This document shows positions 33,183 to 48,100 of a stretch of 64,000 nt of DNA, piece after piece (position 1 is the first letter of the stretch; each line of letters starts with the position of its first letter). The notes beneath the pieces are model-generated. The model ran no database searches. It saw only the letters and a program-made list of their open reading frames with translations, and was not told where the DNA came from. This stretch comes from Triplophysa rosa. Lineage: Eukaryota; Chordata; Actinopteri; Cypriniformes; Nemacheilidae. The stretch covers positions 597,346 to 661,345 of the forward strand of contig NC_079892.1 of NCBI RefSeq assembly GCF_024868665.1, written 5' to 3'. The position numbers were made by a program, and so were the translations under genes.

Positions 33183-36100
33183 GTATCCTTACATCACACT
33201 CACGTCACGTGCGCCACTGTGCTATTCTTTGACGAGTAAAGTAATTGTCATGTCATTGAGGCTTGTAAATGATTATGGTGAAGTCGCGCTGTGATGTCAT
33301 CGCAGTGTGCTTTCGTAGGAGGAGGAATATCACGAGCACTAAAAATAAACACACTTTTATTTTGATCATGATCGTTCTTTCATAGTTAAAGAGACAGTTC
33401 GTCCACAAATGAAAATTCTCTTCTCATTCACGTTCATGTCATCTCATCTCAGGAGTTATTCTGTTTGTCAGATAATGTCGGTGGAAGGTCAATGTAGATT
33501 TTTAATCTGTACGTGACTCTAGGGGGTTCTTCTGAAGTGAAATGATGGGTTTGTGTTCATCTGAGAATTTGTGAGTGTTTCACAGAGGATAACACATCAG
33601 ACTTTGACATGTGTTCTTACACAAGCTCATCATTTTTTAGATGTTTTAGAGATGACTTAAAATGGATGTTCAAAACATTGGAGACCGTCATCCAGCGACA
33701 AATCTGGCATATTCAACAACAGTATCACTCTGTGTTCTGCTGAGAGGATAAGAGATGGAAGATGATTTCATTTTTGGGTGAACTGTTTCTTTAACACAGT
33801 GAGGCTACTGTACTTTTAGGAGCTACAAATCATGGCTCTAGACTCATTTTTCCCACTGGTCGCATCAACTTACAATTTGGTCACATCCTTTTTTATAGTA
33901 ATCATAAAGACCTTGAATAATGACCTCAGTTGATGAATCGTTCTGTTAATTTGTCACTCTGTCTTTTAAAGCGGGCCCTAACACACGCGGTTTCTGCCAA
34001 TCTCATATTAATCTTGAGTACCTATTAGGGCTGGGCGATATGGCAAAAAAGTAAACTCTATAGTTTTTTTCTATATTGATCGATAACGATATTTATTTCG
34101 ATATATATTTAATAAAAAAACTGTATTTAAAAGAATCTATTTTAAATACAGTTTGTTAACAAAAGTTAACATTTAACCAGTTAAAATTCAATTAAATTAA
34201 TGCACTGTTGCAACACAGAGGATATTAGGCCATAAACAACATGTACCAGTTCATTCAGTCTCATTTTGACTCCATTGACTCGTTAAGTAAAGGGAGTGTT
34301 CATTCAGTACATTCAACCAATGAAAGGGCTCCGTTACTGCGTACATTCGAACGCTATTGGCTCAGCACCTGCGCACATACATAACGCTGCAATAATGTCT
34401 TGCTCGAGTAGTGGGATTCATTCAATGCATTCAGTGAACCTTAAAGACATCTCACATAAACTGTAGTACATTTCTTTAATCATGCAAGCATCTTACATAC
34501 AAGGTTTAATATTTTAATGTGCACACAAACTCACTTCATTACATCTCTGATCTGTACAGGGCGGCGCTGGTTTGTTTCATAAGCACCAGCTCATGTTAGC
34601 AGATATGTTTACGATGGATATAAAAACGTTTGTGCTTGAGTTTTTAAGTAACTCGCTTGGAATTGCGCCTCAAGTTTGTTTTGTTTAACCGGCGATTGCG
34701 AAAAAAATAAGACACTTGATAAACCGCGTGATGACAACTCGAGGTTAGTTTCACCTTTGTTTCCGCTTTCGGTAATTTTTTCCTCCTCATGTTGAGTTTT
34801 CTTTGGCAAGTGCAGTATGAAATGGACTTTGTACATTGACGCTAAAAGCTGCACACTGACTGACTGTTGTTGTGTTTATTTCTGCGTTCTGTTAGACTGT
34901 AAGATTAATCCATATCGAGTCAAAATGCCAATAGCTTATCATCGTTTTTGAAATACATTCTATCGCGATTCGATATGATATCGTTTATCGGCACAGCCCT
35001 AGTACCTATAGAGTAGTATTGCATACTTCGTATCTTTAATCTTTAAGAGTATTTAGTTTGATCACATTTAGGTACAGCTGTATGATTTTTTCTGAAAGCA
35101 TACAGCGCGTGCGAGGGGAGGGGTAGGCTGAACTAAAGCACGTGCGCACCCATTGCCAACAAAACACAGACATCAGTTTCACTCACCGCATGCGGTTCAT
35201 GTCCGGCATCTTTTAGCGCTGGGACGGCTCCATATATCAGTTTCAAACCATCTCCAAATCCAGCGTTATATCCACTGTTTATATAACATTCGTCACCCAA
35301 ATGCAGTGAACAAACAAACAAACACCTGAACTTCACGTGCTTTTCCGGGGTGAATTGTCCAATAAGGGACTAAGAAAAATTGTTACGAAACAGTTTTATA
35401 TGTTCGAAAAAAACTTTCCAAAACCTGTACAATTGCTGGGGGAGTGTATCGAGCACAGAAATACTACGTCATACACCCAACTCGTTTTTTGACAAGTTGA
35501 CCATGTTAAGCATGAGAAGACAGCACGTTTAACATTGTAAAGAAGTCAGAATGCATAAAAAACCTGTTGCACGGCCGCTTTAAAATAGTCTGCTATAGAC
35601 CGCTTCATATTTGCGCTTTAACACTTGCGAGCCCAGTAAATGCAAAGAAATGTTGTATTTGTTATTTTATACAGTTGTTATTATTTAATTTTATATTAAG
35701 TTATATATTTGGCTATGAAATGATCTCACACAAATATAACCTGTCGCTCTTCACAATCCTCCTTTATTGCCCTCTTTGCAAAAAGCTGTAATTTTGCCAC
35801 TGGCCTTATTTATTTTTACAATATTAAATTAAAGCAAATTAGCTAGTTCAAAACTCAAAAGTAACTCAGAACTAAATTATTATATATGTAAATTACTACA
35901 CATTGTCATAAATAAACTTTAAACACTAAATCTTACTAACCACTCTTGTTAAATGGTCTAGCATGCTTGTGTTCTGAGGTGTTTTGAGTGACTGATTTGA
36001 TGGGTTTCAATCAGTGAGTCTGGTGAGTTCAGTGTTTGACATATGAGTTGTTTCAACAAAATGAATCGGTTCAAATGAGTCATTACGTCGGGAATCGGAC

Positions 36101-39100
36101 ATTAGCAGACATTGACGTGCTGATTGTTATTTACAGCTGTTAGGACATCGCAAAAGATAAAAGTTAACACGGAAAACACTTCACTGGATATGATTTTTCC
36201 TTTATGTCAGCTGCATGTGCGGAAAACTTGTGAAGGAAGAAAAGACAACATGTCTTTGAGCACATTCACACCCCGCTGTAATTCAGGTAAAAATATTCTC
36301 AGAATGCGCCACGTGAAACATGGATTTCCGTCTTCCGACCTTGCTTCTCATAAACGTGTGAGAGAGAGAGAGCGTTCAGAAACCAACGTGTTCGACTTCA
36401 TTAAGGGCTGCGCAGAACGATCAGAATATGACATATATAAAAGCATATGGAGCAGTCTGTCCCGCGATGCTTTTATGCTGTTCGGAATGAAGTCTAACAC
36501 ACACTTTAGTTTGGAGATAGAGGGAGTGACGAACTCTCTGCTCGCTCTTTCCTGCACTAATCACAAGGGCGTCATTCACCACTCATAAATCACATTGAAT
36601 GTTCAAATAAATCTTTAGCGGGGCAAAAATTTGTTTTTACGCACTCGCAGCAATGAAACCCTGTGAAATTTTACCTCGTCACGTTATAAAAAACGATTGC
36701 ATTTGCGAGTATTTTGGTCGCAGCCTAGAGCCTTGATAAATGAATTCTGCACGATCATGTACAGCCAAGTGTTTGTAATAGCATGTAGGAGTGATGTCAT
36801 CATTATTACACTAGTTTAAACGTGTATCTTTAAAAGGTGAATTTTGGGAGAACTAAACAGATGAGTTTGAAACGCCAATGAAAACAGTTCTTAACAGCTG
36901 TTCTCAGAGAAAGCAGGCGGTGGCAGCAGATGTCAGGTGAGAAGAGTTGTGGGCAGTGTTTTTAAAGCAGAGACCGTAGATGAGAGCTTTGAGGATCTGC
37001 TCATGAAGTACAAGCAGATTCAGCTGGAGCTGGAGTGTATCAGGAAAGAGGAGAGAATGGCTCTGAAAGAGGATGAGGACGCATTAGATCAGAGCCCGGT
37101 GGGTACAGACTCCAACCCGCCGGACGTGAAGCCGGAAGAGCCCGTCCCTGCCGTCACAGAGAAGAAGGTTTTTCAAGCGTTTAACCTCAGGCCGCTCAGA
37201 CAGAAGCTACTGACCCCCGGCGAGAGAGATGCTCTTAACGCCAGCGCCATACTGGACATCCAGGTGCAGGAGGATGAAGAGACGCAGGAGAACAGCACCA
37301 GTCAGAATGATGGTAGAGTTTAGTGGTGTACACAGCTCTTGTTGTGTGTTTGTCGGTCATGTGAGCTGAGCATTTGTCTGTGTTTGTGTGTCAGGTGTGA
37401 AGGATGAAGAAGACTCTGAATCAGATCTCAACATCTCTACTGTGAGTGAAGAGTCCACGGCTGCCTGTGGAAAGGTAAACATCTGTACACCAACTGATCA
37501 GACACATTTGCCTGTCCTTATTCTGGTGTGTTTCAGCAGAGTTCAACTGAATCTGTACAAATATGATCAATGACTCTGAATGGTTGTTTTTTTCTGCACA
37601 ACACAAATGCAGATTAATCTTAAAGAAGCTATCATGCACCCACATTTCAAAGGTCTGCGAGAAAAACATTTGGATTGCAGCCAATTCAGTCGTCCATGCT
37701 TTCAATGATGTGTGTTGAGAATGAGCATATTTACTTAATACAGTGATGTCCATATTTAGTCCCAATGTATACAGGAGCGGTTTCCCTGCTGCCGGTGCAC
37801 TTTTTAAATGGTTTACAATGGAAGCGCTGCGCTTTCTAAAAATGCCAGCCAAGTTCCCACAGCAAGAGTTTTCAGCCACTTAAAAACGCCTTGGTGTATC
37901 CGGAGCCTTAGTCCGGCCTTCCGCATCCGTACACCGCCCGAATGATGTAATTTTCGTCATCAGGAGGGTCTGCGGTCGTCTGTATGGAACGCGTACAACA
38001 ACGCATGTGCTAAATGTTGAGTCAGCCGAGTTCACTCGGTGACATACTGCAAATCTGTCGAACTCATCTATCCGCGCTCATCCATGATTGAGTATGCTCA
38101 AGAAGCTGCGAGGACGCGTTTGTGCGCAAGACAGAGGCAGAAAGTCAATTATTATGGGTGGGAGAAAAAATAGTTGCTGCTAGCAATTCGAATCGATTCG
38201 CAAATGTAAAAAAAAAAATTTGTTATTAAATATAATAATGTGACGTCTTTGGAACAAATAAGGCAGAAGTCAACTGCAAGAGCGGTGCAGCACCCGGACC
38301 TTATACGCGCAAACACAGCAGAGCACACATGAGCAGTAGAGAAAGAGAGAAAACCAAATACATTCAGCCCTGTAGGACTAAACTTCAAGAGAATTGACCC
38401 TTCGCTAAGTCCCGCTTATATTTTAGTAGCGCGCCAGGCTACTGCTCACACTTCGTGGGTCTAATCTACGCCTTGGACCTGGGAAGAGCCAGAGATGCTG
38501 AGCTGAGCCATACATCAACAACACAAACAAATTTCCGTCTTGCCTTTAATCATCTTATTTTACATTCAAATATATGCATTATGAACAAAGAACCCTCATT
38601 ATTTCCAAGCAATGATGTGCTGAGTTAGCTAGCTATCTAACATTAGCGTGCTCTTACCTTGGAGCAAACATAGGTGTTTTTGTTAATCCTGTCGACCTTT
38701 AGTGGGACATTTTAAAACGCTTAACGTACCTAAACAGCGATAAAGGAAAACCACGTTTCTGTCAAATTTTACTTCTAATAAACACATGCAGCTGTCAAAA
38801 GAACGAACACTTGGTCCGCGGATAAAGTGATTATCACGTTAAGCATTCTCACCATAGAAGTCCATTATAAGAGAAAACAGCTTAACGTGGCTTAGACAAA
38901 TTTCTGTCATTTTAGTTGTAATTAATACTTCAAAAGCCACCGTGCATTGTGTTAAAAAGTGCAGTAGGGGCCTCTTTATGCCCTGTCTGAAACCAATATT
39001 AAGAAATGAGGCTGAAAGGTAATAAAGTTGCTAACTCCTGGCTTCAGTGTTGTTACATCGAGCTGAATAGCCTGTGGAGCAAACTAGAACAAAACAGCAC

Positions 39101-42100
39101 AAATGTTTCTAAAAGCTCTGATAAAAAGGGACAGAAATATAAATGAGATGATGCAGTGCGTTGTTTAGGTACGTTACGCCACGTTAAGCTGTTTCCTTGT
39201 AATGGACTTCTATGGGGGAGAAAACACTTAACGTGATAATCACTTTATCCGCGGAACAAGAGCTCGTTCTTTTGACAGCAGCAAGTGTTTAATACAAGGA
39301 AGGTTCGACAGAAATTTGGTTTTCCTTGATCGCTGTTTAGGTACGTTAAGCATTTTTCACGTTAAGCGTTTTAGAATGTCCCACATGTAGTTGTGAATGA
39401 GGCCTTCCAGACTGCTTGATCCACGTCCGACATTTCTCCCCTTGGGTTTTAGGTTTCGGGAAGGGAAAAAATTCCACCACCCCGTCCAAACTTTTAGGAT
39501 ACTGGCTATCAGATTTACACAATCCATACGCACAACGCTTCGTCATGTTTCCCTCGCTCGAAAGCTTGACAGACCTCCCGCGCCTAGTTACGGTTGCTAA
39601 ACCACGATTGGCCTGTGACGGTTTTTGGGCGTGGCTTAGCGAAGGGTCAATTGAAATACATTTTTAGGATGGTCTTTCTCTGCATCTCCTCTGTGCAGTG
39701 AGTGAGCGGCAGGGAGAAACGGCGCATTCAATTTATTAAATAACTTGTCAGTAAGTGCAAAATTGCGTTTCCCAAAACCTGTCAGATAGACTTAAGAACA
39801 TGAACATACTTCTGTAAATGTGCACAGTTTGTTAGCCAGACTTACACTAACATTGGCCGCACTTCTAATGTTAGTGTGAATTATGATTTTGTCATATGAT
39901 GTGGCAATGCATGGAAGTGACTGTCATTTAACATGCAGCACTAATGAGTCGCACTTAATGACTATTATGTAGTTGTTTTAATGTCTGACAGCAGAATACA
40001 TCAATGAGAATGGCTTTACTGGGCAGCTCAGTTGTATTAAAATACAATATGTAACAGTTCTAGGAGTAGAAGCTGAAGTACCAACACTAGTCTGACTCTG
40101 AGCACAAATGTGACGCGATGACATCTTAAATCTTAAATATGCTAATAAGTACATCAAGAATCGAACCGTGAGGGACCAAATGATTCCCACCCCTATCAAG
40201 TATACCCGGCCCTGTAGTCGCTTCATGTTAAAGGTATTAACAATGTGCCCTTTTACAGCAGATCTAGTTTACAAATAATTGACAATCATGATAGTCATTT
40301 GTCATAATCAATGTATCTAACGTATTATCACGATGTAATGAAAAAATATGTTGGTTTAAATATCTTTCGCCACATAAACACAAATTTCAAACATTTAGTT
40401 TTAAAGAAACATCATCAAATTACTGTAAAACATCATATAACATTCATCACATAATAACTCATGCAGCATGTTATATGTGTGTTGAACAGTATCACATCAC
40501 AGCAGAGCATGACAACCATCAGAAACAAAAGCACCCAGACAGTGTGTATAAATACAAACTATTGAAGCTAGGGCTGTCACTAGGGTGCAGGTACATATCT
40601 CGATGCTGGGTTCATGATACGACACACAATCCAGCAGCCATATCACCCTATAGCCCAAGACTGGCTGCCCACTGGAGCTAAGCAGGGCTGAGCCTGGTCA
40701 GTACCTGGATGGGAGACCTGCTGGGAAAGCTAGGTTGCTGCTGGAAGAGGTGTTGGTGAGACCAGCAGGGGGTGCTCACCCTGTGGTCTGTGTGGGTCCC
40801 CCAGTATAGTGACGGGACACTATACCGACAAAAAGCACCGTCCTTCGGATGAGACTAGGGCTGAAACGATTCCTCGAGTTACTCGAGTAATTCGAATACA
40901 AAAGATCATCGAGGCAAATTTTGTTGCCTCGAAGCTTTGTTTAATACATTTAACTACAGTACACACGGAGCACTGCGTTTCCCCACGGACCGTTATTACT
41001 AACGCACAGCCTGCTAAACTCTATTCATGTTACAGGGCTCTCAAGTCTCCCGCATTCACCGTGAGACACACGCACTTTAGTCTGTTCACACGCTCACACG
41101 TATGTCTCATGCTGATAAATAAGTGACAGCTTATTGAAATGGTGAACTGCTATTTACTTAGTTTTAGTCTATTTTGCGAGTGAAACTTGTTTTCCGGCTG
41201 CATTAAGTCCATAAAACTAGATGCGGACTAGTGGACCCTGAAACCTGTTATTTACACGTCATCTGTCTGTTCTGCGTGAATGAACTGCACAGTTTAACGT
41301 GCTACACGCGTGATGCTCATAAATTTGTCTGCGCTGAATGAGGACATGAACTTCACCTCCACAGTTGCTCTAGGAGTTTATTTCACGAACATGTTATTGT
41401 TTGAGTGAAGAAACAGATATAGTAAAAAATAAGCGTCTTCCGACAACCTGCCAAAATAAAAGTCATAGGCTATATATTACTATTTAATTATTACTATTGA
41501 ACTGTTTCGACATAATTTACTTTACCTTGGAATTAAATGAAACCAGGTCATTACCTTTATTTTTCAGAAAAGTTAAGTAACTACTGGATATGCATTGTTG
41601 TAACACAGAGAATATTAGACCATGAACGACATGTAGCAGTTCATTCAGTCTCATTTTGACTCAATTGACTCGTTCGTTCAGTGAAGGGCGTGTTCATTCA
41701 GTACATTCAACCAATGAAGCGTTCTGACAGAGCTCACGCTCAAGCGCTATTGGCTCGTGTCTCTTTGAAGCTGCGCTGGCTTTGCTTGAGACAGTAATAA
41801 TGAATGAGAAAAATCTTTCAAAAAGACATATTACATAAACTGTATTACATTTCTTCAATCATGCAAATCACATACTTGTTTTTTAGCATGTCATTCGATC
41901 TTTTAATCTACAGTACGACTCACTTCATCACTTCTCTGATCAGAACAGCGCTGGTTTCTTTTGGCTTACTTTGTTGCATTTCACGTTATGCAGCAGCTCA
42001 CGTTAGTGGATAAATGAACATTGGCATTTAAAAACGTTTGTGCTGCCTTTGTAACGAGTTTCGGGGTGACTCGCCTGCAGTCACGCTTCAAGTTTGCTGT

Positions 42101-45100
42101 GTTTTAACGGCAATTGTGAAGGAAAATATGACGCTTTGTAAATCACGTGGAGACACAGATTGTGTCTTGAGCTTCCACTTCTCCCAGAGACTTCTCTCTC
42201 TACCGCATATGTGAGATAAGCACATGTGACGCACTGGCGCAGAGTAGGTAGCGTCTTGACCGCTGAACGAATAGAATTAAACATGTAGTAAAATATCCCC
42301 CTTTCTCTACGATGCGCATCGTGACATTTTTGCATCGCAAAATATCGTAGTACGAAGTATCGTTACACCCCTAGCTGTCACTATTGAGTATTTTGGTAGC
42401 CGAATAATCAAACGTTTTGTTTATCGAGTAATCATTTTTATATTTCATTCACAATAGCAGACTTAGATGAACACTACAGGGCTAGGAATTTTTCTCTACT
42501 ATGACATTTTCTCTTGCTCTGTCAAAAAATAAAATGGTAATCAAATAAATAAAGCTTCAAATAATGTGTCCAAAGCCAGTGTGTTTTAAGGAGGTGCTTC
42601 TACACTCAAAATAACTTTATTTGTATAGATCACTTCTAAAGACGTGAGCAACGCTGGTCCAGAAGAGCTTCCTGTTTCTTTTCTTTTTTTAACACTACAC
42701 AAGCGTTTGAACAAAATACAAACACTAACTTTAAGAAATGTCAAATAATAGCTTTAAGATTTAATTATATATGTGAGAATTAAAAATGTATAAATAAAAT
42801 AAAAAGAATGTAAGCGTGACCTTTTCAACGTAATTGCGTAAGTCATGAACGCGCATTGCAGAACAGAACAAGGCGAGCATTTGTGTTTATAAAGCATATA
42901 CATTTTAATTTTTTTTAGAAAATGTTCCATCGTTTCGCTAAATAACTCAACTCAACTTTATTTATATAGTGCTTTTTACAATTTTCATTGTTTACAAAGC
43001 AGCTGTACATGAGACATATTGACTATAAGCAAAACAATTAGTTATACCTGTAAAAACAAGAAGAATGTGAAAACACAGAAGACGGTGAAAACACAGAAGA
43101 CAGACATACCCACATACAAAACACTCCACACACACAATATGCACACGTACTAACACACACAGACACGCACAGTGAGAGCACACATGTAAGATAAAGGAGA
43201 GAGAAACATTGGTCAAATATTAAACAGGCTATAAATACCTATATGCAATATTAATTAAGTAAAACTTTAAAATTCTAGGCAAGGCAAATAGTGCAAAACA
43301 GTATACAAATGGTGGCGAGGAACCCAAAACTCTAATCGAGAAAAAAAACCTCAGGAGAACCCAGGCCCAACCAGAGGATTCCAGTTCCCTTCTGGCAAAA
43401 GCTGCTGCCTCTGCACAAGCTCCAGAGAGCTTGCACAACAAGGCTAAATAAAATAAATAAACTTACTAATGAGGTAAATTATAGATTTAAGATTATCATT
43501 AATAATCTAATAGCATTTGAAATTTTGTAGTGAAGACGTGTCAGGTGACCGCATCCTTCTTTATCCAGCTCTATCATCTCAGCTCTTGTGAGGTTGCTGC
43601 TTCCCATTCTCCGCTCTACCATCAGGTCTGGGCATGAACTGCATACTGCTCGCTGTGGTAGATTGTTAGTTAATTATTTACAAGTCAATATTGCCTATAT
43701 GGACAGCGATTTAAAAAAAAAGTGAACTTGTAAAACTGTGGTGTTAAATGCGATGTGGTCGAAAATTTGGGTGCACCTAACTTTTGTGCTGGTGCACCTA
43801 AGAAAAAAAGTTAGGCGCACCAGTGCAACCAGTGCAAAAAGTTAGTCTAGAGCCCTGCTTATAAAGGGATTTGATCGGTCAGTCCAAGAAACTTAATGTT
43901 ATTTACAACGTTATAATCAGCAATGCATTGCACAGCCACAGGCAATCGGTTTGCGCACGCGATAGGTCGTGTTCTAAAACGCGTTTCCTGCAATTGAAAG
44001 TAGGCTAACTGTTGGAAGGATACACCATGTGAACGGTTGTCTCAGATAAGGGGAAAATGGTGTTGTTTTTATTACTGCATTCATTATGAATAATGGCTAT
44101 ATTTACGAAAAACAGCTGTTCATCTCCCCCCAGAACTCGCACTATACAAAGGCTCTGCCCTATAAGTGCGTGGGGCACATGAATGCGATCGGAATTCACC
44201 CCAAGATGTGATAATAGCGTTCAGTTTCTTGCACAGATCAATTAACTGATTTATAAGACGCTTATTTAACGTCACAAGGGGCAGGGATTACTTTTGTGTT
44301 GAATGTATTTGCGTTTTTTACTTTTATTGATTTAACTTTAATTAATTCAACCAAATGTCTTCTTGAAAAAACAATACCACCCACATCTTGGATGTACTGG
44401 AGAACTGTGGGTGAGTAAATTAGTAGCAATTTTTGGGCAAAGTAATGCATTAAGGAATATAAAATACAGTTAAAAAGACAATTTCCTTTTTAATGTTATA
44501 TCATGAAAAGGCACAAATACTGGATGCAATATTTGTGTGCATGTTTTAATATATGGCCTATAAGTAACAGCAACAAAAACAGTATAAAAGGAACAAAACG
44601 AAATAAATAACAGAAATACAAAATAACAGAAGAAATGAGGATATGGTAAAAAAACTGGCCCGCATCCTATTTATACTTTTGGAGTCTGGCCCTCAAAGAA
44701 AAGTAGTTGAAGACCCCTGGTGTACAGGCTTTTAAAACTTAATCGCGATTTTAAACAGTTGCTTTGATGCGTTCAATGAAGATAGACAGCTTCTAAACTG
44801 TGGGACGCGGCAAAACGCAACGCGAGGTCCAGTCTGGTGTAAATGGTCATGGGCTGAAGGCTGCGTTGGTGAATCTCCGTCAGACAGCGCAATCGTGTTA
44901 AGTTCTCTTTCGTGCTTGAATGGATAAAACCATACAAGATTATGTCAGAAAGCCCGTTTTAAGACTTCAAAGTGTAAAATAAAATCTTAAATGAATGCAA
45001 AGAGTTGTGAAAATGGGAGTGCGGTGACGGTCAGATCTGCGTACTGAGACAGCTCTTAAAGGGGCCACGTTCTTAAACGTGCTGCTGTGACTCCTGTCAC

Positions 45101-48100
45101 TAATGTTAATCAAAGAACAAAATAAAAGAAGAAATCAATGTTATTTTGTAGCTTTAATGAGAATTCTTCTGCATTTAATTTATAATTTAGCATTAAAGAC
45201 TGTAAAGTGTTTGAGAACTTCCTTCAATTTCTGTATATTTCATGATAGCTCTCAATTATATTGTTGAATGGCTATAATTAAAGTTAAAATAATCAATTTA
45301 ATAGAGACATCAGTTACAGTACTAATATCAAAATGTTTTCTTTCATTCATAAAATGACGCTGTTAAAGAAATATGTTGTTTCTACATCAATTTGAAGATT
45401 AAATGTGAAATTATTCAAATGTAAAAGTGTATTTTAAAATTGTATTATGTGTGATTAATCGTGATTAATCACAGAAAATGTGTGATTAATCAGATTATTT
45501 TTTTTAATCGATTGACAGCACTAGTTTTATTATGTTTGTGTGGCCGGCAGTCGACCGTGAGGGAGCTGTCGGTACTTTACTTTCGTTTTGTTGTTTGTTT
45601 ATTTTATTAAAAGTTTGGTTTAACGTTCGCCAGTTCCCGCCTTCTTCCTTCCTTACTTTGAATATTGTTACAGTGAGCCATTAGCAAAACAATCCCTTTT
45701 GCGTCACGCAACTTTACGTAATTACCCATCATACATTATGATACAGTCTGGTTTGTTGGGTCGGATGGCTTTCACACACGTCTAGCGAATCGCTCCAGAG
45801 TTCGTTTGCAATCGGGCGATTGTTTTGGGGCGGATCTTAGCGCGATTGCCGTGTTCACATATGCCTAAACGAACCGAACCAAGAGGGAAAATGCACCAGG
45901 TTCCGAAACAAACCCTTATGTGTGAAAACGTCCTAGAAAGATGCGTCTTTAGTCTAGATTTAAACTGACAGAGTGTGTCTGCCTCCCGGACAGTGCAGGG
46001 AAGACTATTCCACAGTTTAGGCGCTAGATAGGAAAAGGATCTACCACCTGCACTTGATTTTGAAATTCTAGGTATTACCAACTGTGACAGGACGCCTGAG
46101 AGCGTAATGCACGAGAAGGACTGTAATACAAGAGGAGTTCACTCAAGTACTGAGGAGCTAAACCATGTAGGGCTTTATAGGTAATAAGCAAGATTTTGAA
46201 GTTAACGCGATGCTTTATAGGTAACCAGTGCAAGGTTGACAGAACCGGGCTAATATGTTCATACTTTTTTGTAAGTGTAAGAACTCGAGCTGCCGTTTTG
46301 GACCAGTTGGAGTTTTTGTAATAAGCCTGCAGGGCAACCACCTAACAGTGCATTACAGTAATCTAGTCTTGATGTCATGAATGCATGAATTAACTTCTCT
46401 GCATCTGACATTGACAGCATATGACGTAGTTTAGATATATTCTTAAGATGGAAAAACACAATTTTACAGGTGTTGGCGACGTGGCTCTCAAATGACAGAT
46501 TACTATCGAACAAAACGCCAAGATTCTTAGCTGACAACGAGGGTTTTATGGAACATCCGTCAATAGTAAAGCAGTATTCTTGGTTGTTACGTATGGCGGT
46601 TTTCGGTCCAATAAGTAACACTTCCGTTTTGTCCGAGTTCAGTAATAAAAAGTTGTTACTCATCCAGTTTTTTATATCGACTATGCATTCCGTTATTCGA
46701 TGGAACTGCTGCGTTTCATGAGGCTTCGAAGAAATATAAAGTTGAGTATCATCAGCATAACAGTGAAAGCTAACTCCGTGTCGCTTTATTATATCTCCTA
46801 GAGGTAGCATGTATAATGCAAAGAGCAGAGGCCCTAAGACTGAGCCCTGTGGTACACCGTACTGGACTTGCGATTTGCGTGACACCTCATTGTTTATTGC
46901 TACAAATTGAAAACGGTCGGATAAATAAGATTTAAACCATTTCAAAGCTATTCCTTTAATGCCGATGTAATTTTCGAGTCTATGTAGGAGTGTGCTGTGG
47001 TCAATGGTGTCGAATGCAGCACTATGACCGGTGACCGGCCGGTCAGTCTCACGTCTCGCCGATTCCAAGCCGATCTTCTGTTGCCTGTGATGCGGGCAAG
47101 AACGTCACAGCCGTCAGTACACTCAAAGCCGCAAGTAAACATGTAAACGTGTGTGCGCACGGCCTGTCTTTCACGGCTCGTTTATACTCGCATGTGTGTC
47201 CACCGTACCGCAAGTCTCTGCTGACTGACGCGCATCTCTCATATCCGCTGACTGCACGCGTGTGCACACGCATCATGTACTGTACAGACTGTAGTTCATC
47301 TCTCGCTGCTCCGTCTACATGGGGTATGTATGCTAACAGTGATGCTAAACTCTGACACATGCTAAACTCATGTTGAAGTTGTTCACTCTGTGTAAAACAA
47401 ACGTAAATTCCATTCAACCTGATTGCTTGTCTTACGTTAAAACTGTGGTAATTCCACCTAGGTAAAATGACATTCAACATGAATTCTGCTTGTTTTTAAA
47501 AATCCAAAATATAAAAAAATGAATAAATCAACCAATATATGTGATATATATCTGATATCTGAGTTCTTTACTAACACAAAAAACTGCAAATACATATACA
47601 TCTTTAGAGTAGAATTCACTCATAAGATTTTTAACTTTTTTATTGAAGTTGCAGCAAAAATCAACCCACTTCTTTTAATACTACAGACCCAAGATAAAGA
47701 CAATTTATTTTACATTTCAGAAAAAATGAAATAAAGCAATATTAGTTTCATAAACAGAAACAGACGAGAATAAAGTTGAAGTATTTTATTGTTATCTTAG
47801 ACTTTTGTGAGATGAGTACAAAAATGAAAAAGGTAAATTAAGTGACATGTTTAGTTATATTTTATTATTTGTACTTCTTTTCAGTCACAGAGTTCTTCAA
47901 TTTAAGAGTTGTTTGGGAAAGAGAAGATTCTGTAATTTAATGCAGCTTGGAGAACTGCATTTAGGGAAATTGTAATGTTCATTCATTTATGTAATGAAAA
48001 AAAAGTGCATTGAAGAAAAGTTAATATGGTTTTATATACAGTATACTGTCAATTATAGTTTGTGGATAGAAAATCGGAATCGGCAAAAATCGGAATCGGT

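Larger units (their letters stand above)
38392..39652 (-). mobile_element. THAP-exon transposon, copy 2, interrupted by a hairpin MITE
   Basis: Minus-orientation relative of 7828-8807, with ends AATTGACCCTTCGCTAAG and CTTAGCGAAGGGTCAATT. It is split by the MITE at 38702-39384. Without that insert the element is only about 580 bp. Confidence 0.65.
40569..42600. mobile_element. Older hAT fragment split by a younger hAT
   Basis: The end TAGGGCTGTCAC at 40569-40580 continues after the insertion at 42374 as GCTGTCAC then TATTGAGTATTTTGG, GAATAATCAAACG. The right end is not identifiable, so 42600 is approximate. Confidence 0.55.

Noticed and set aside
36124..36588. A 154-codon ORF in zfc3h1 intron 1 as a separate gene or transposase
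   Set aside because: No recognisable domain, no promoter or splice support, and it lies inside a probable TIR element. It is kept only as a note under that element.
40631..40855. 5S rRNA gene
   Set aside because: Only the promoter-like central part resembles 5S. The body matches a 5S-derived SINE and is truncated.
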